From Lineus longissimus (taxonomy: Eukaryota > Nemertea > Pilidiophora > Heteronemertea > Lineidae), in contig NC_088315.1 of NCBI RefSeq assembly GCF_910592395.1, forward strand, positions 18,833,808 to 18,893,807: DNA of 60,000 nucleotides, read 5' to 3'. The position numbers were made by a program, and so were the translations under genes. The notes under the pieces are model-generated. The model saw only the letters and a program-made list of their open reading frames with translations, ran no database searches and had not been told where the DNA came from. Below, piece by piece: positions 12,079-26,400 of this stretch (within the stretch, counting starts at the first letter, position 1; each line of letters opens with the position of its first letter).

Positions 12079-14416
12079 CTAGAAGAGAGAGAGAGTCACA
12101 TATATAAGGTGTTCCAAAAAAATCGCTTCACTTTTTCATTTGGCATATCTCAATTATTTTAGGATATTCTAAGCAAACGTTGAGAAAATGTGAATCAAAA
12201 GTCAAAGAATATGACACCATCGGCAGCTGCATTCCAACCAGAATCATCACGATGGCATAACACTGCAGCAGGTCATGGCAACTAAAATCGCATGCGTGAC
12301 TAAAATCGCATGTCTGCACAGAGCTTTATACAGTGGAACCTCTCTTAGCGGACACCTCTCTATTAAGGACAACCTCTCTATTGAGGACACTAGTTTTAGT
12401 CCCAAATTGGTTGTTTCCATTCAATTTCACCTCTCTAATCAGGACACCTCTCTATTAAGGACAGCATTTGTCAGTCCTGAGGGTGTCCTTAACAGAGAGG
12501 TTCAACTGTACTTACTTGCAGAGTTTATCCATCATGTTGACTAGTTCCATGGCCTCATATTCCTTCTGTTCCTCGGACATTCCCTCAAGTGGATTGGGCT
12601 TATCCTGCTCCCAGCGGCCCGTCACAGGATTCACTCTGGAATCGGGACATCTAGAATTCAAGTATTAGTAATTCACTAAACAACATTGAATATAATTGAA
12701 TGATATACATGTAATATGATACAGATAACATCCTATGACCCGTTATAGCAGATTTCTTTGACGTTTTGTTTTTATAGGCGCTCACCTCAAAAACAAACAG
12801 GATATTTTCATTTTTGTAACCAAGTAATGAAGTAACTTTTTTGTACGCAAATGTGTGCTCTGATGTAGTGCATTGAATTGGGACATTTTCCACTCAGTTG
12901 TCAGGGTTGGGCAATCATCAATAAAAACCCAGCTTTAAAGAAATCCGACCAGTAGTTTGCCCTCCAGAGCCCCAAATAATGCAGACATTACACTTACGAC
13001 TGGACTATACACATGTATAGGTAGGCCTTCCAACTTCCTGAGGAGGCCTACCCTGGGAATAAGGCTTCAGTTTTCAATAACGTTAGGAAAACTGTATTGT
13101 TGGAATCTTCTAACAAAATGACACTGTCCTTCTTTCATCATGATCCAATTGCGTTATTATCACTTTAATCATACTTACTGGTCCCTTAACCACCCGTACT
13201 CTTCCGTGTCGGAATCCTCCGAGTCGCTCGAATAATCCTGCGCAGTGGTTGGTTTGCCTCCGCACATTAACCCTCGACTGGCCAGCAGACCAGCTGCATT
13301 GCCATAACCTGTGTACTTCACCATACGATTCACTGAAAAATATCAGGCAAGGTTTTGATACGCAGCGGTCGCTATTCAAAGGATACAAAATCGATGAGAA
13401 GAGCTCAAATTTAATCATACAGGGATCACTATTCAAAGCATCCTCTCACTTACATTAAAGTGATACTATGATGTGATTTACAACTTTGCGGAAATACGTC
13501 CGTTTTTAATTGTTGATCACAAATGTAAAGCTCAAATTTTCCATTTTTGATTAGATTTATTATAAAATTGCTGTTTTAATCGAACGTAAACCACCGCGAC
13601 CGCGAAAATGTTCATGTTGTGACGTCATCAACGAAAACGTCGTCGGCGTAGCGCAATTTCAACGACATCGAAGTGAGCCATCCGGGCGGGATTAAACCAT
13701 CAATTTCTAGAAAATGTGCATTTCGATTCGAAAACCTTACCGATTTATGAGAAAGTGACGTAGTCATTTGTCAAAAACAGCTAAAACATTATATGGTGAA
13801 ATTTGACACGAGTTACCCTTTAAATCGCCAAATAAGGTTTATAGAGCTTATATTAATAATGCCCTGTTTGACGCTCAGCTCTCGTCTAATATTTTTTTCA
13901 ACTCACCATTTTCTTTGCACATCACAAATAGAAAATCAGCGACGAGTTCTTTGACTTCTTGAATAGGATTGGTCAATAATTTACATAACCTGAAATCGAC
14001 AAAACATCCATGATGACATCCGATAAACAAATGGCAGTAGTGATTACATCACAATAGTATGAATAGTAACAACAGAAATAGTTTTTAGATAATTCCCACA
14101 ATGTTTAAATGGCGATAGTATGACTACCGACGTTACTCACTTATTTCTTAGCGTGTGGCCCTCCTCTGGCAGTCGTTTCACCTCACTACGTAAAGGTGGC
14201 AGCACTTTACTCCGACAGAACTTCCTAATACACCTATTGGCTCGACACGTCTCGCATAGGCAGTGTAGGATGGGCGTCAGGCTCTCCTTCTTGTTCTTCT
14301 GCGGCTGGAAAAGATGGTCATCATCATTAATATCATCATCATCATCATTCTGATAATCATCATCATCATTCTGATAATCATCATCATCACTCTGATAATC
14401 ACCATCAACGTCATTG

Positions 14417-14477
<61 letters not shown>

Positions 14478-17400
14478 TTCTGATAATCACCATCAACGTC
14501 ATCGTCATCACCATCATCATCATCATCATCATTCTGATAATCACCATCAACGTCATTGTCATCATCATCATCATCATCATCATCCATTCTGATAATCACC
14601 ATCAACGTCATTGTCATCATTATCATCATCATTCTAATAATCATCATCAACGTCATTGTCATCATCGTCATCATAATCCTTATCCTCATCATCATAATCT
14701 GCATCCCCATCATCATCATCAACATCATCACCATCATCATCATCATCATCATCACCTGTGTCAAAACCCTACTGGATTTCTACCGGAGCTGTGTAGTCCA
14801 CTTATAAGGCTACTCGCCACCTCCATTAACAGAACCTCTATAACTAGGACACCCTCTCTATTAGGGACGGTGATTCTGGTCCCGAATTGATTGTTTCTAT
14901 ACAACCTGACCTCCATAATCCGGACAGCACGAAGGGTGTCCTTAATAGAGAGGTTCTACTTTAAAAATTGGTGATCACTTACTGTGTCTAATCTGTTGTT
15001 TAGGAATTCTAACAATACAACGATGGCCTCCATGTTTTTTCCATCATATTCCACCTCTTTGTTATCCATGGCACTCACAGCGCCCTCTGTGAGCGGCGTG
15101 AGTAACTCCTCGTAACAATCGCGCGGCATATTCGTCAGGAGATTCACCGTGTGACTGAAAGAGGAGCAACGAAAATGTCATAGCTTTGTTTTGGGGTGAG
15201 AGGGGGTGGGGGGGGGGGGGGCAACGCATCCCAAGCCTCAGTAGAAAACATGTTTTGTGCAAATTTCTATGCTTTTTGCGTTCCAATAAAAGCAAAAAGA
15301 GGCATTTGCTCATTTGCCAATATTAGGATAGCCATTCCGGACCCCCTACTTGGGTTTTCTCTGAGACTTCTAGTCCTTTACGCCTCTTTATTGGATCTTT
15401 TACCACCCAACCTTGAATTGCTGGCCACCCTACCTTGAATTGCTGGCCACCCTACCTTGTGTTGCTGGCCACCCTACCTTGTGTTGCTGGCCACCCTACC
15501 TTGAATTGCTGGCCACCCTACCTTGAATTGCTGGCCACCCTACCTCGTGTTGCACACTTGCAAAACATCTTGAATATCAAGGGTACACCACCCCACCTTG
15601 GGGAAAAATCGTGTGGAGAACCCAGCTAGCGTAAATGAAACGTTAGAAATACCACCTACCTCTCCACCTCTTCTTTCTTATCTTTTGTGGCCGTCTCGAT
15701 CAGAAGCAGATCATGTAACACGCTAACCAGACGCATAAAATGGGCCTCCTCTTCCTCGTCGAGACTATTCTTGTCGACCGCGACCGTCAGATTGAACAGA
15801 ACTTTGAGGACCTCGCATGAGAGGTCAGCATCTCTGTCGCTGAGCGTGGACTTCGGTATGTCCTCTTCCTTCAGACACAGGTCGAGAACCTCGATGAGGT
15901 ATGTGAAGCCGTGTAGCTCGAATCGTAACACCGGTCTGAAAGGAAGACGAAAGAGAAGATGTCAAGGAGGATATCGGATGTGTAGTCAGGATACCTCTCT
16001 AAATAGTGTCTCCCACCTCTCTGAGGGTCTCCCACCTCTCCGAGCATCTCCCACCTCTCCGAGCATCTCCCACCTCTCCGAGGGTCTCCCACCTCTCTGA
16101 GCATCTCCCACCTCTGAGCATCTCCCACCTCTCTGAGCATCTCCCACCTCTCCGAGCATCTCCCAACTCTCTGAGCATCTCCCACCTCTCCGAGGGTCAC
16201 CCACCTCTCTGAGCATCTCCCACCTCTCCGAGCATCTCCCACCTCTCCGAGCATCTCCCAACTCTCTGAGCATCTCCCACCTCTCCGAGGGTCACCCACC
16301 TCTCTGAGCATCTCTCACCTCTCCGAGCATCTCCCACCTCTCCAAGCATCTCCCACCTCTCCGAGTATCTCCCACCTCTGAGCATCTCCCACCTCTCCGA
16401 GCATCTCCCACCTCTCCGAGCGTCTCCCACCTCTCCGAGCATCTCCCACCTCTCCGAGGGTCACCCACCTCTGAGCATCTCCCACCTCTCCGAGCGTCTC
16501 CCACCTCTCCGAGGGTCTCCCACCTCTCCGAGCATCTCCCACCTCTCCGAGCATCTCCCACCTCTCCGAGTATCTCCCACCTCTCCGAGCGAAAACAGCC
16601 TCAAACTGAAGACCACCTATAAACAAGACCCTCATATGGACCGCACATCTAACTCACAGCTTTATCAGCTGGATTTGCTGGAAGAGGTGGTTGACCATGA
16701 CTCGGAGAGGTGGGAGATGCTCAGAGAGGTTGCAGCTGCTCCACAGGCTGTTTGATGTACTCAATAGAGAGGTTCTACTGTTTTCAGAACTGGTCTTGCA
16801 TCGGCGAAACTAGAGTATACGAGATAACCCGATCACAGCACCATCCAATGGTGCAGATGGGTCAGATCCGATAGTGAATTGAACCTGATTACCCCAAATT
16901 GACCAGCGATATTCGCCTCATCAATCACTTAGTGTGACGGCCGCTATAAGTGATGCTGCATCAACGAAGACAAAATGGTCGACAATAGGGTTCATTAACG
17001 ATCGCTTTTCCATCGAGGCAATTTTCATATTTATGTATGGTATTAGTAAGGGTCAGTCAACATGTGGCCAATGACGGCAATACGATGGTGTAATCTAAAG
17101 CAACATCCTTCAAGTGCATGAAAAATCTACATTCCGACATTATAATACTTGTTCAAAATCTTTGGTTCAAAATCGCCTTTTTCAGTTTTGATCAAAGATA
17201 ACGCAGATTTGACCAGGTTTGTTTTAAAGGACTAGGCAAGTTATCCCCACAACATGTTTGTTGACGTGATGATGATGCCTGACACCAACACCTTGGTATA
17301 ATTGCTTTATTAATACTCTGTTGGTTCTTTAATGCAAGTATCAATTCGTTTCTTGTACCCCCCCCCCCCCCCCCTCCTCAAGGGTAGTTAAGCTATCACC

Positions 17401-20400
17401 ACTAATCTTTGCCGATGCTTGAGTAGTATTTATTTTTCCTTTAGTGAAAATTTGGCAAAGCTGGAAAGAATAAGGATGCTAATGTGTCGATGTCTTGTCG
17501 AACATACAGCCTTACCCAGTAAAATTAGTTCGGTTACTTTATATGACGGTGATAACTGATATATCGTTGATGGTGATGTCTTGACGAAAGAAAAAGCAGC
17601 ATTGGTGAAAAAAGGGTGATGCTTGAGCCTTAAGATGTCGTTATAGGGTGATAAGGTGTCGTACCCTTGAGGAGGGCGGTACAAGACACGAATTGATACT
17701 TGCATAAATAAAGAAGGCCAAAAGACACTCCCGTTTCTGGGAGTGACATTTAACCATCCTTTCTCAAATTTCAGCCGAAATACGACCACCTCACCCTTTT
17801 TATACTACAGTAGAACCTCTCTATTGAGGACACCCTCCGGACTGACGAATGCTGTCCTTAATAGAGAGGTGTCCTGATTAGAGAGGTCAAATTGAATGGA
17901 AACCACCAATTTGGGACAAATACTAGTGTCCTTAATAGAGAGGTTGTCCTTGATAGAGAGGTGTCCGCTAAGGGAGGTTCCACTGTATTTTCAGGCGTGG
18001 AGACATGCAAACATCGCAACTTAATCAAGAAGGTTAAATGAATCAGATGCCGAGAATAGCCGTCCATCACGAACAGGTCTCCGATCAACAAAAGGAATTA
18101 ATATGAACTTGAGTTGATGAAAATGACCTGGATAATTGGAATGAGTGGTCACGATAGCCCACTGCTCCATTCTCCCGAGCAGATCAAAGGATTATCTCTC
18201 TGCCACCACAGACTTCTTTACAATTACAGCATGTCATCACAGGCGCGTGAAAATACCCGAATAATCACAAATCAGTGATCAGACCCGAATCAATTCTACG
18301 CAACCATGAACAACCTACCTGATCTCCGCACACAGGGCCGTCAGAAGGAAAAGGATCTTCATATCAAAGTACTGAAAAAACACAGAAATAAACACTCATG
18401 AGGCTATTTGGTTTAAAGGGGTACGCCGTTTGTCATTACTGGTGATCCAGGAAAATAGAAATGCAGTTATACACAGTGTCAAAGTGCAGTTATTATGCAT
18501 ACCAATTTGCTGAAACTTGGTATGTATAGTATATGTATATCTATTTACACAACGGTAATGCTGAAATTTATATTCAGTGCGTATTTATGCAATTGGAAAT
18601 TTTCTAATTCAATTACAAATTTCAAATTTTTCAACTAACGGGGTACGCCTTTAAACCTGCACGTCAGCCTTGTCACATTCATTCAGAACATCGGATAAAA
18701 ATTCTATCAATAAAAAGGCTGCATTATATTACACGCTATCTCATGCCGGCAACAGACAATCTGGCCAAGACCGGTTTCAGGCGAGTATGTTGACGTTGCC
18801 ATGACGACCAACTTTCGATGATGAATTTAACATTCGTACATTGCCAAACATGTCAATAGCTTGGTAGTGAAAGTGAAGTGCGGTATCTGGGAAGGCTGAA
18901 ATTACCGTCACCCGACAACAAGGTTACGGACAAGGATATGAGAACAAAATGGGATTCGTCACAGCAAAGCCAAGTGCATGTCACTCTGAGCTTAGCAGGG
19001 TGAGACAGACTGGTTGTTCATTTCAATGTTGTCTGCCTTTTTAAGTGGCCAGATTAGAGAGGTCAATTGAATAGAAACAGCCAATTTGGGACCAAAATTA
19101 GTGTCCTTAATAGAGAGGTTGTCCTTAATGGAGCGGTTTCCTTCATGGAGAGCATATAAGAGGGTGTATTTTAGAGAGGGTGTCCTCATTAGTGAGGTGT
19201 TTATTTTAGGTTTCAAAGGATTGATTTTTGTGGAGGATATAAAAAAATCATGTCCGCCTTCGGTCGCCAGACAAAGACCAATAGAATACAGTAGAACCTC
19301 TCTATTAAGGACACCTTTGGGACAGACAAGCGCTGTCCTTAATAGAGAGGTGTCCTGATTAGAGAGGTCAAATTGAATGGAAAATACCAATTTGGGACCA
19401 TAACTAGTGTCCTTAATAGAGAGGTTGTCCTTAATAGAGAGGTTGTCCTTAATAGAGAGGTTGTCCTTAATAGAGAGGTTGTCCTTAATAGAGAGGTTGT
19501 CCTTAATAGAGAGGTTGTCCTTAATAGAGAGGTTGTCCTTAATAGAGAGGTTGTCCTTAATAGAGAGGTTGTCCTTAATAGAGAGGTTGTCCTTAATAGA
19601 GAGGTGTCCGCTAAGCGAGGTTCCAATGCACAACTTCTAAGAAATCAGACCAGCAGTTCGTGCTCCAGAGCGCAAAATGCTGTGAACATTAAAACCTTTA
19701 TGAAACAAGAGGCCCAAGGGCCTGGCGCTCAGCTGAGTTAATATCATTAATATCTTCCCGGTGTTTAGTTCATTATGCATGAAAATGGCATGCTCCATGG
19801 TATTTGATATCCTTTTGAGATCACTACGGTACCAATGTTTTTGGTTGACATAATTATGCCACTATTCATTCCTCAATCCTGACCATAATTCGGGTGAAAT
19901 CATCGTATGAAAATATTTACCGAAACATGAAGTTTATGCCATGAATGAGGATACTCATTGTCATAGCCTCGTTTACAAGTACGAAGTATTTTCCCGCGAA
20001 TATTCAAAACTGCTTGGCTCCTTGCCAGTTGACTATACACAAAATAGAAAACTTTGATGGAAATTGTAAATAATTTTTTTATCAATCAGGGGAAACAAGC
20101 TGATGATGATCAAATAAATCATTCATGAGAAATCGTTTTGTTGCTGAAGCTTGCATGACGAAGTTAATGCTAAACCTTTTCTTGTGCTCTACTGCGCCAC
20201 CGTAGTTTTCTATTTAGACCAGCGATGACGTCATTTCTGGTGATTCCCTACGTTGTCCAATGAGCGCTTTTTAAAATGTGCCATTTGGTATTGTACAGTA
20301 TGCAATGTATTTTTTCAGCGCTGCCAGTTGCCGAAGAGAATGCCGTAGCTCCCTCAATTTCCAATCAATTTTTATGGGAGTGACATTATTGTATTGCTTA

Positions 20401-23400
20401 GAATGTCTACTTTTTACTCATGAAAGAATCGTAGAACTAAAACATAATAGGCGAACAGAATCATGCCGATTCACTGCACATACTGTGGGAATTCTCCACT
20501 TCAAAATACATCGGCGATGTCATCGCGAACAGAGCATGCACTTCCGATATCGTTTTCACAGAAATGTCGCCAAATATTCAAGAACTAATTTCTGAATTTA
20601 GTCCCTAAAGACCTTATGACTACCACTGAAACGAACTAGTGATAATATCGCCTACCAGACTACTTTTTAAGCAGAAAATTGGGTACTTGAGTGTCATTGA
20701 GCTCCAAGATTATTGCACATAGCGTAAACAACATGCCACCATTTTGTCTCCGCTTCGGTATTTCGTACGCCGCTTATAATGCACCTTCTCAATTAAAACC
20801 AACATAATAAGGCCTTACATCGTTGATTGAATAGGAACACCACACAAAACACAATAAAGTGGGGGTACAATCGATTACGAAGCTGAAGTGAACAGTGATT
20901 TATTCCTGGAGCTACTGCTTTTGTTGTGTAGCTGCCATGTTTTGAGAACTGGCAAATAGGAGACTTCATTGATGGCTGACGTCATCGGGCGGGAATTTGA
21001 ATCGGCAGAAATAATTAAAAGGCAGGTAGCGCCCTCTCCTGTTAAACTTTTGAACTTTTTCTCAATAAAATAGATTTTCAAGAATTTTATCTTAATATTA
21101 GAGCATATTTCGACTAATTCTGCTGCTCCTAGGCCGATATAGGCCAGTTTCCTTCATGCACTCTCGCTCGCAGGAAGTAGGTCGAATGGCGACAAATTTT
21201 GTTTTGAAAGTAGAGTTTGACCAGAAGTATCCAGAAATGCAAAATTGAAGTCTCTAGGTCTTATGGTTACAAAATGTGCACCATGGGTTTAACGGACGGA
21301 TGGATGGATGGATGGATGGATGGATGGATGGATGGATGGATGGATGGATGGACAGACGGACGCCACTGAACAACTTATTTGACAAGCTCGGCTGACTTAG
21401 TCAGCTGAGCTAAAAATATCATCCTTTCCTACGGTCGGTCGTCATAATGTCCTACATCATGTGATGGTATTTGCTAAATGCAATATCTATCATAAAAAAT
21501 AGCTCGCCTGAGATATTTTGATACACTGCATCACCAATGACAACGCATAGCCTTTCTCAAATGTCACAAGAATAAACACACAACATGACATTTGCCAAGA
21601 AAGTTCTCTACTCTATCAATCCTATGCCCAGGCCGGAGGGACAATTCTCCCGATCATAATGAAATTGACAAATATTATTACAGCTTTACGACACATTATC
21701 AGACTGTTCTCAACTTTTCACAGGTTGGACTTGACAAATCCTGAGCTATAGACAAAATCATTATTAGATTTTGACTTGGTGGCAGAATATTTTGACTTGG
21801 TGATATTAGGCCCCACATTGAGGCAGTGAGGCAACTAATGGAAGTTGGAGAATACTGCATTATGCATGATATTTGCCAGCAAGGTTTATAATACGAATAC
21901 AAATTGTTGCTTTATCACCTCATATGAAAAATGTGTGGCTGGTTTCGTCAGCTATAAAACCTGCATCGTATTCTTAGTCGGGCGGCTCTAAAAACATCAA
22001 AGAGCTCAACCATTTCATGGAGTGAAATTAAACCTAATTATTCCTCGAGATTTCCCCAGTGCCAAGTCGCCTTGGTTGTCATGGCAACTGAATATCTCCG
22101 TCGCCATGGTGACGTATTAGGATACAAAGAACTTGTCTATTCCTGCTATGACCAGGATACGTGTTGTATAGCGGTATTGTGGTTTTACAAATCCCAAATA
22201 GCTTCTGCATGAAGCATCGGTAGCTAGACAGATACTCCCGCAGCCAAAGTACAAACTGCAAAGGTTTTCAACACAGAATCTATGATGGAGAGACATCATC
22301 ATAGATTCTACGAGTCTATGATAGGCCATCAAGGAATCTATGATTGGCCTATCATAGATTCTTTAATGGCCGTCATAGATTCTATGATGGCCTGTCATAC
22401 AATCTATGATGGCCTATCATAGGTTCTATGATGGCCCGTCTAGACTCTATGATGGCCTGTCATACAATCTATGATTAAGGAATTGAACCCGAGGCGGAGG
22501 ACCTTGGTTGAGTTACCAAGACACTCGAGGGTGGAGCTAAAATACAGTCCAAACCCGAGCCGACAGGCGAGGGTTTGGACGAAATTTTAGCTCCACCCGA
22601 GAGTGTCTTGGTAACTCAACCAAGGTCCGAAGCCGAGGGTTCAATTTCTATTCTAAAATACCTCAAACTTAAAAGGATAGGCCACGAAAATAATTGAATA
22701 TGTGCGAATTTGGCAAATTCCATCCATCGCCGGCCCGGCCGGAGTGCCGGTAGCGCCATTGTTTACATTATGTTAGCGCGCATAGGAAGTCCGCATCGGC
22801 TCGCTCAAGTGATGCTAAAATCCGCGCAAATGGGCTATTTGGAGCGTTTTTCTCGGCAAATATGTGTAGTGCTCATTAAAAAACTTAGGGTGGTTGATGC
22901 TTCCTTGACTGATTTGTGTTTGAAGCAGTGTTTTGAGAGCCTCAAACTTCTGAAGTGAGGTGAAATTCCTTTGACGTGACGTGTGCATGGTTTCCACATT
23001 TTAGTGCAACCCGAGGGAACTTTGGTAGAGCATCTTGGTTGCGTGTCCAAAACACTCCGCTCTCAGAACGAGGCTTATGCATTTTCCATTTAAAAGTTGA
23101 CTTTACGGTACCAAGGTATTTTAGAATGGCCTGTCATAGATTCTATGATGGCCTATCATAGATTCTATGATGGCCTATGATAGGTTCTATGACGGCTCGT
23201 CTAGACTCTATGATGGCCTGTCATACAATCTATGATGGCCTGTCATAGATTCTGTGATGGCCTGTCATACAATCTATGATGGCCTGTCTAGACTCTATGA
23301 AGGGCTGTCATACATGCTATGATGGCCTGTCAAAGATTCTATGATGATCCAAAACTTTGAAATTGTAATTGAATTTGAAAATGACCAAATTACCTAAATT

Positions 23401-26400
23401 CGTACTGAATATGAATTTCAACAATGCTATTGTGTAGATAGATTACCAATACTATAGATATCAACTTGCAGCTAATTTGCCTGTGCTAGGGCATTTTGTA
23501 TAACTCCATCTATATTCCTGGGCCACCAGTAAATCTCGAAAACCAATTTAGCTAACACCACATGAGTTTCAGTCGCAAAATGGACTAATGGGCTTACAAG
23601 GCAGAACCACACGCCCTTGGTATATAAATCAGAGCACTTCCCAGCATGCAGGGCTTTCTAATTCGAGCTGCTTTAAGCGGTTCATTGGGGCGCTAGACTG
23701 AACCGGACAACACCAGAAAATGACCAGGCTGCCCCAGGGGTACATGCTGCTAGGGTCAGCAGACTGTAGCAAATATTTTTTTAAAAACCTAATCACATAT
23801 CAAACACCAAACACATGGTAATTGAGTATAAACAAGCTTATATCAGCCTGGAATTCTTCCTTATTAGGGTTTAATAATGCATACAATCAAGCCTGATAAG
23901 TGAGTTAGGGGTCTTCATAGGTTTTTTCGCAGCCTTATCTCTGCATGAGAGACCATCGGCGATGACCAGATCTGGGGAGAAGTGGGAAAGCTCCGAGCAT
24001 GGATGAGCCAACCCACCAGAAGGAGCATGAATATGCATGAGAAGCGCTCATGTAATTTGATGAATTAGTAAAAATTCGCCAACGTTCGTTGTAAATTTGG
24101 CGAAGAATGCCGCGTCTGGATTTATAGACAGAGGGCAGTTAGATGTTAAATTTCCCTGCATCTTCACTTTTGCATGCAAATTTGCTGAAACTTGGTATTC
24201 ATAATATAGTAGAACCTCTCTATTAAGGACACCCTTGGGACTGACAAGTGCTGTCCTTAATAGAGAGGTGTCCTGATTAGAGATGTCAAATTGAATGGAA
24301 ACAACCAAATTGGGACCAAAACTAGTGTCCTTGATACAGAGGGTTTCCATAATAGAGAGGTGTCCGCTAAGGGAGGTTCCACTGTAATTGCATATTCGTC
24401 TACACAACAGCACTGTTGAAATTGATATTCCGCGCAAATTCACACAATTAAGAAATTTTCAAATTTCGAGTTAAATTTTTTAATTTTCAAAAAATTCCAG
24501 ATTACGTACCTTCACATCAGCATCGAGATCCGGGTCCTTGTATGTTTTCAATCTCTGTACGATTCCTTCAATGCAGCCATTTTTCCTGAAAAAATTTTAA
24601 GCACACGAAAACGATTAGATTAGCAAATTCTGAGAATTAATTAGAGATGTAATTTGACGCGGGATGGAACAGGAACCGCCCGAGACGCTACTGTAAACCA
24701 CCAAATTTCTGTGCTTCTTAATTTTAAAGATTCGCGAAAATGTCTGAAAAAATTATTTTTTCCCGTTTTTTATTAATATTTTGGCAGATCATGAAAATGT
24801 CTGAATGAAAACGACAGGTTTGGGACCAAAACCAGTGTCCTTATTAGAGAGGGTGTCCTTAGCAGAGAGGTGTCTGCTAAGAGTGGTTCAACTAGATATT
24901 TCTACCATAGTGTTTTCCTCCTGGTTTTTGATTTAAACATATCAGCCATTTTATCACATTTTAGACGCGGGTGCTAATTTTGTCGTTTGATACTGTTTAA
25001 AAATAATATGTGGTTTGAGAGTAGGGTTATCTGGGTGCATTATACCATTATCTAGATCACTCAGGGAGATCTTGGTGGTGATTTCTGAAAAAACAACTTA
25101 CGTGCAAATTCTCTGCGCAACGGGGCTGTTGTAGATGATGTTACATAATGACTTCTGCGCTTCAATGATAACTGAAAGAAAATCCAACAAAATATCACAA
25201 CTACACGCATCATTTGAACCAGTTTTTTGAAGGAAGGAACCATTGTTGCAAGGCAATCCCTGGTCGAAAGACATCAAGGAACCTGCACGAGCCCCAAGTA
25301 ACTGACTCAAAATAACAACTTTGCCCAACGATGCTGATTGCGTAACACCAAAACACACTTGTCCCCAAGAGGTCTAACACTGGCCCCACAAAACATCTTG
25401 AGGCAACTGGAGCCACCTATGGGCAACTTAAGAAACCAAACATACCTTTGTTATTTCCGCCTTGCACGGTAATATTCTCGCCTTGCTCCGATGCATAAGT
25501 TTCAATCCCAGAATGCTTGAGTAAGATTTTTAACGAGCTTTCACAGGCGAGCATCTCTAACCCTGATTTTTCGCGACTGAGTATGCGTAAAGTCTCGAGG
25601 CACGATGCGTAACATCGGGACGACGCCTTCTGCTGCAGCCGTAGAAGACAACTGTCGACCATTTTCTGAAATGAAAAAACATAGATATCTACATCCAATA
25701 TCTTTTTTTGACCAAGCAAGAATACAGTCCCGGTCACAACTGACCTACCCTCTGTGTCACAGTCTCACGTTCAATTTCCCTATTTTATAAAATGAACAAG
25801 AATACAGTCCCAGTCACAACTAACATACCCTTACGATAAGATTTGGAATATTGTTAGGTTAAAAAAACGTTTAACCTTTGCATGCACTCTCACCGAAGTT
25901 TTTTTCTTTTTTGGTAATATGGCACCCCCTAACTTGGGCGCTGATGTTTTACGTCCGGAACTCCACATGACTGAGAGCCCTGATCGCAAACATTGACAAC
26001 TCTGCTCTGCAAACGGCCTCCCGGGGAAGTGACAGTTCAAGTAAATCGACAGGCATGTCGGGGCATCTCGTCTCCATGGTGATTGGAAGGTCTTGATAAG
26101 CGAGGAGCGAAAATGTTCACGGACCTGTTTCATCACAGATGGCCATGTGACATAGGGTAGAATGGGGTAATTGTAGCCCCGGTTTATTTGTAGTGCCTGC
26201 ACTGTTTGATGCATGGGGATATCAATCAATATCATAGGCAGGGGCTACAATTACCCCATTCTACCTTACTTGATTCAATGGCCAAGGTTAGGGTGTTACT
26301 GTTACTGCTCTGTCGTATATCAACCAACCATTTATTTGTTTCCTGAAACCGCTAGTGTGCCTCGATGCCCTTAACCGTATCCACAAGGTTGAGGCCAGGC

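Noticed and set aside
14137-14890. open frames with poly-Asp, poly-Met, poly-His or poly-Ile
   Set aside because: They translate the ATC/GAT microsatellite; only the stretch 14141-14304 is a real exon (ric8).
15871-16635. open frames made of [12 protein letters not shown] repeats
   Set aside because: They come from the 19-bp minisatellite, which reads open in three frames because 19 x 3 bp is one cycle.
18992-19633. 213- and 122-codon open frames
   Set aside because: They are translations of MITE copies 8 and 9 (SIKDNL, EVVLNR repeats).
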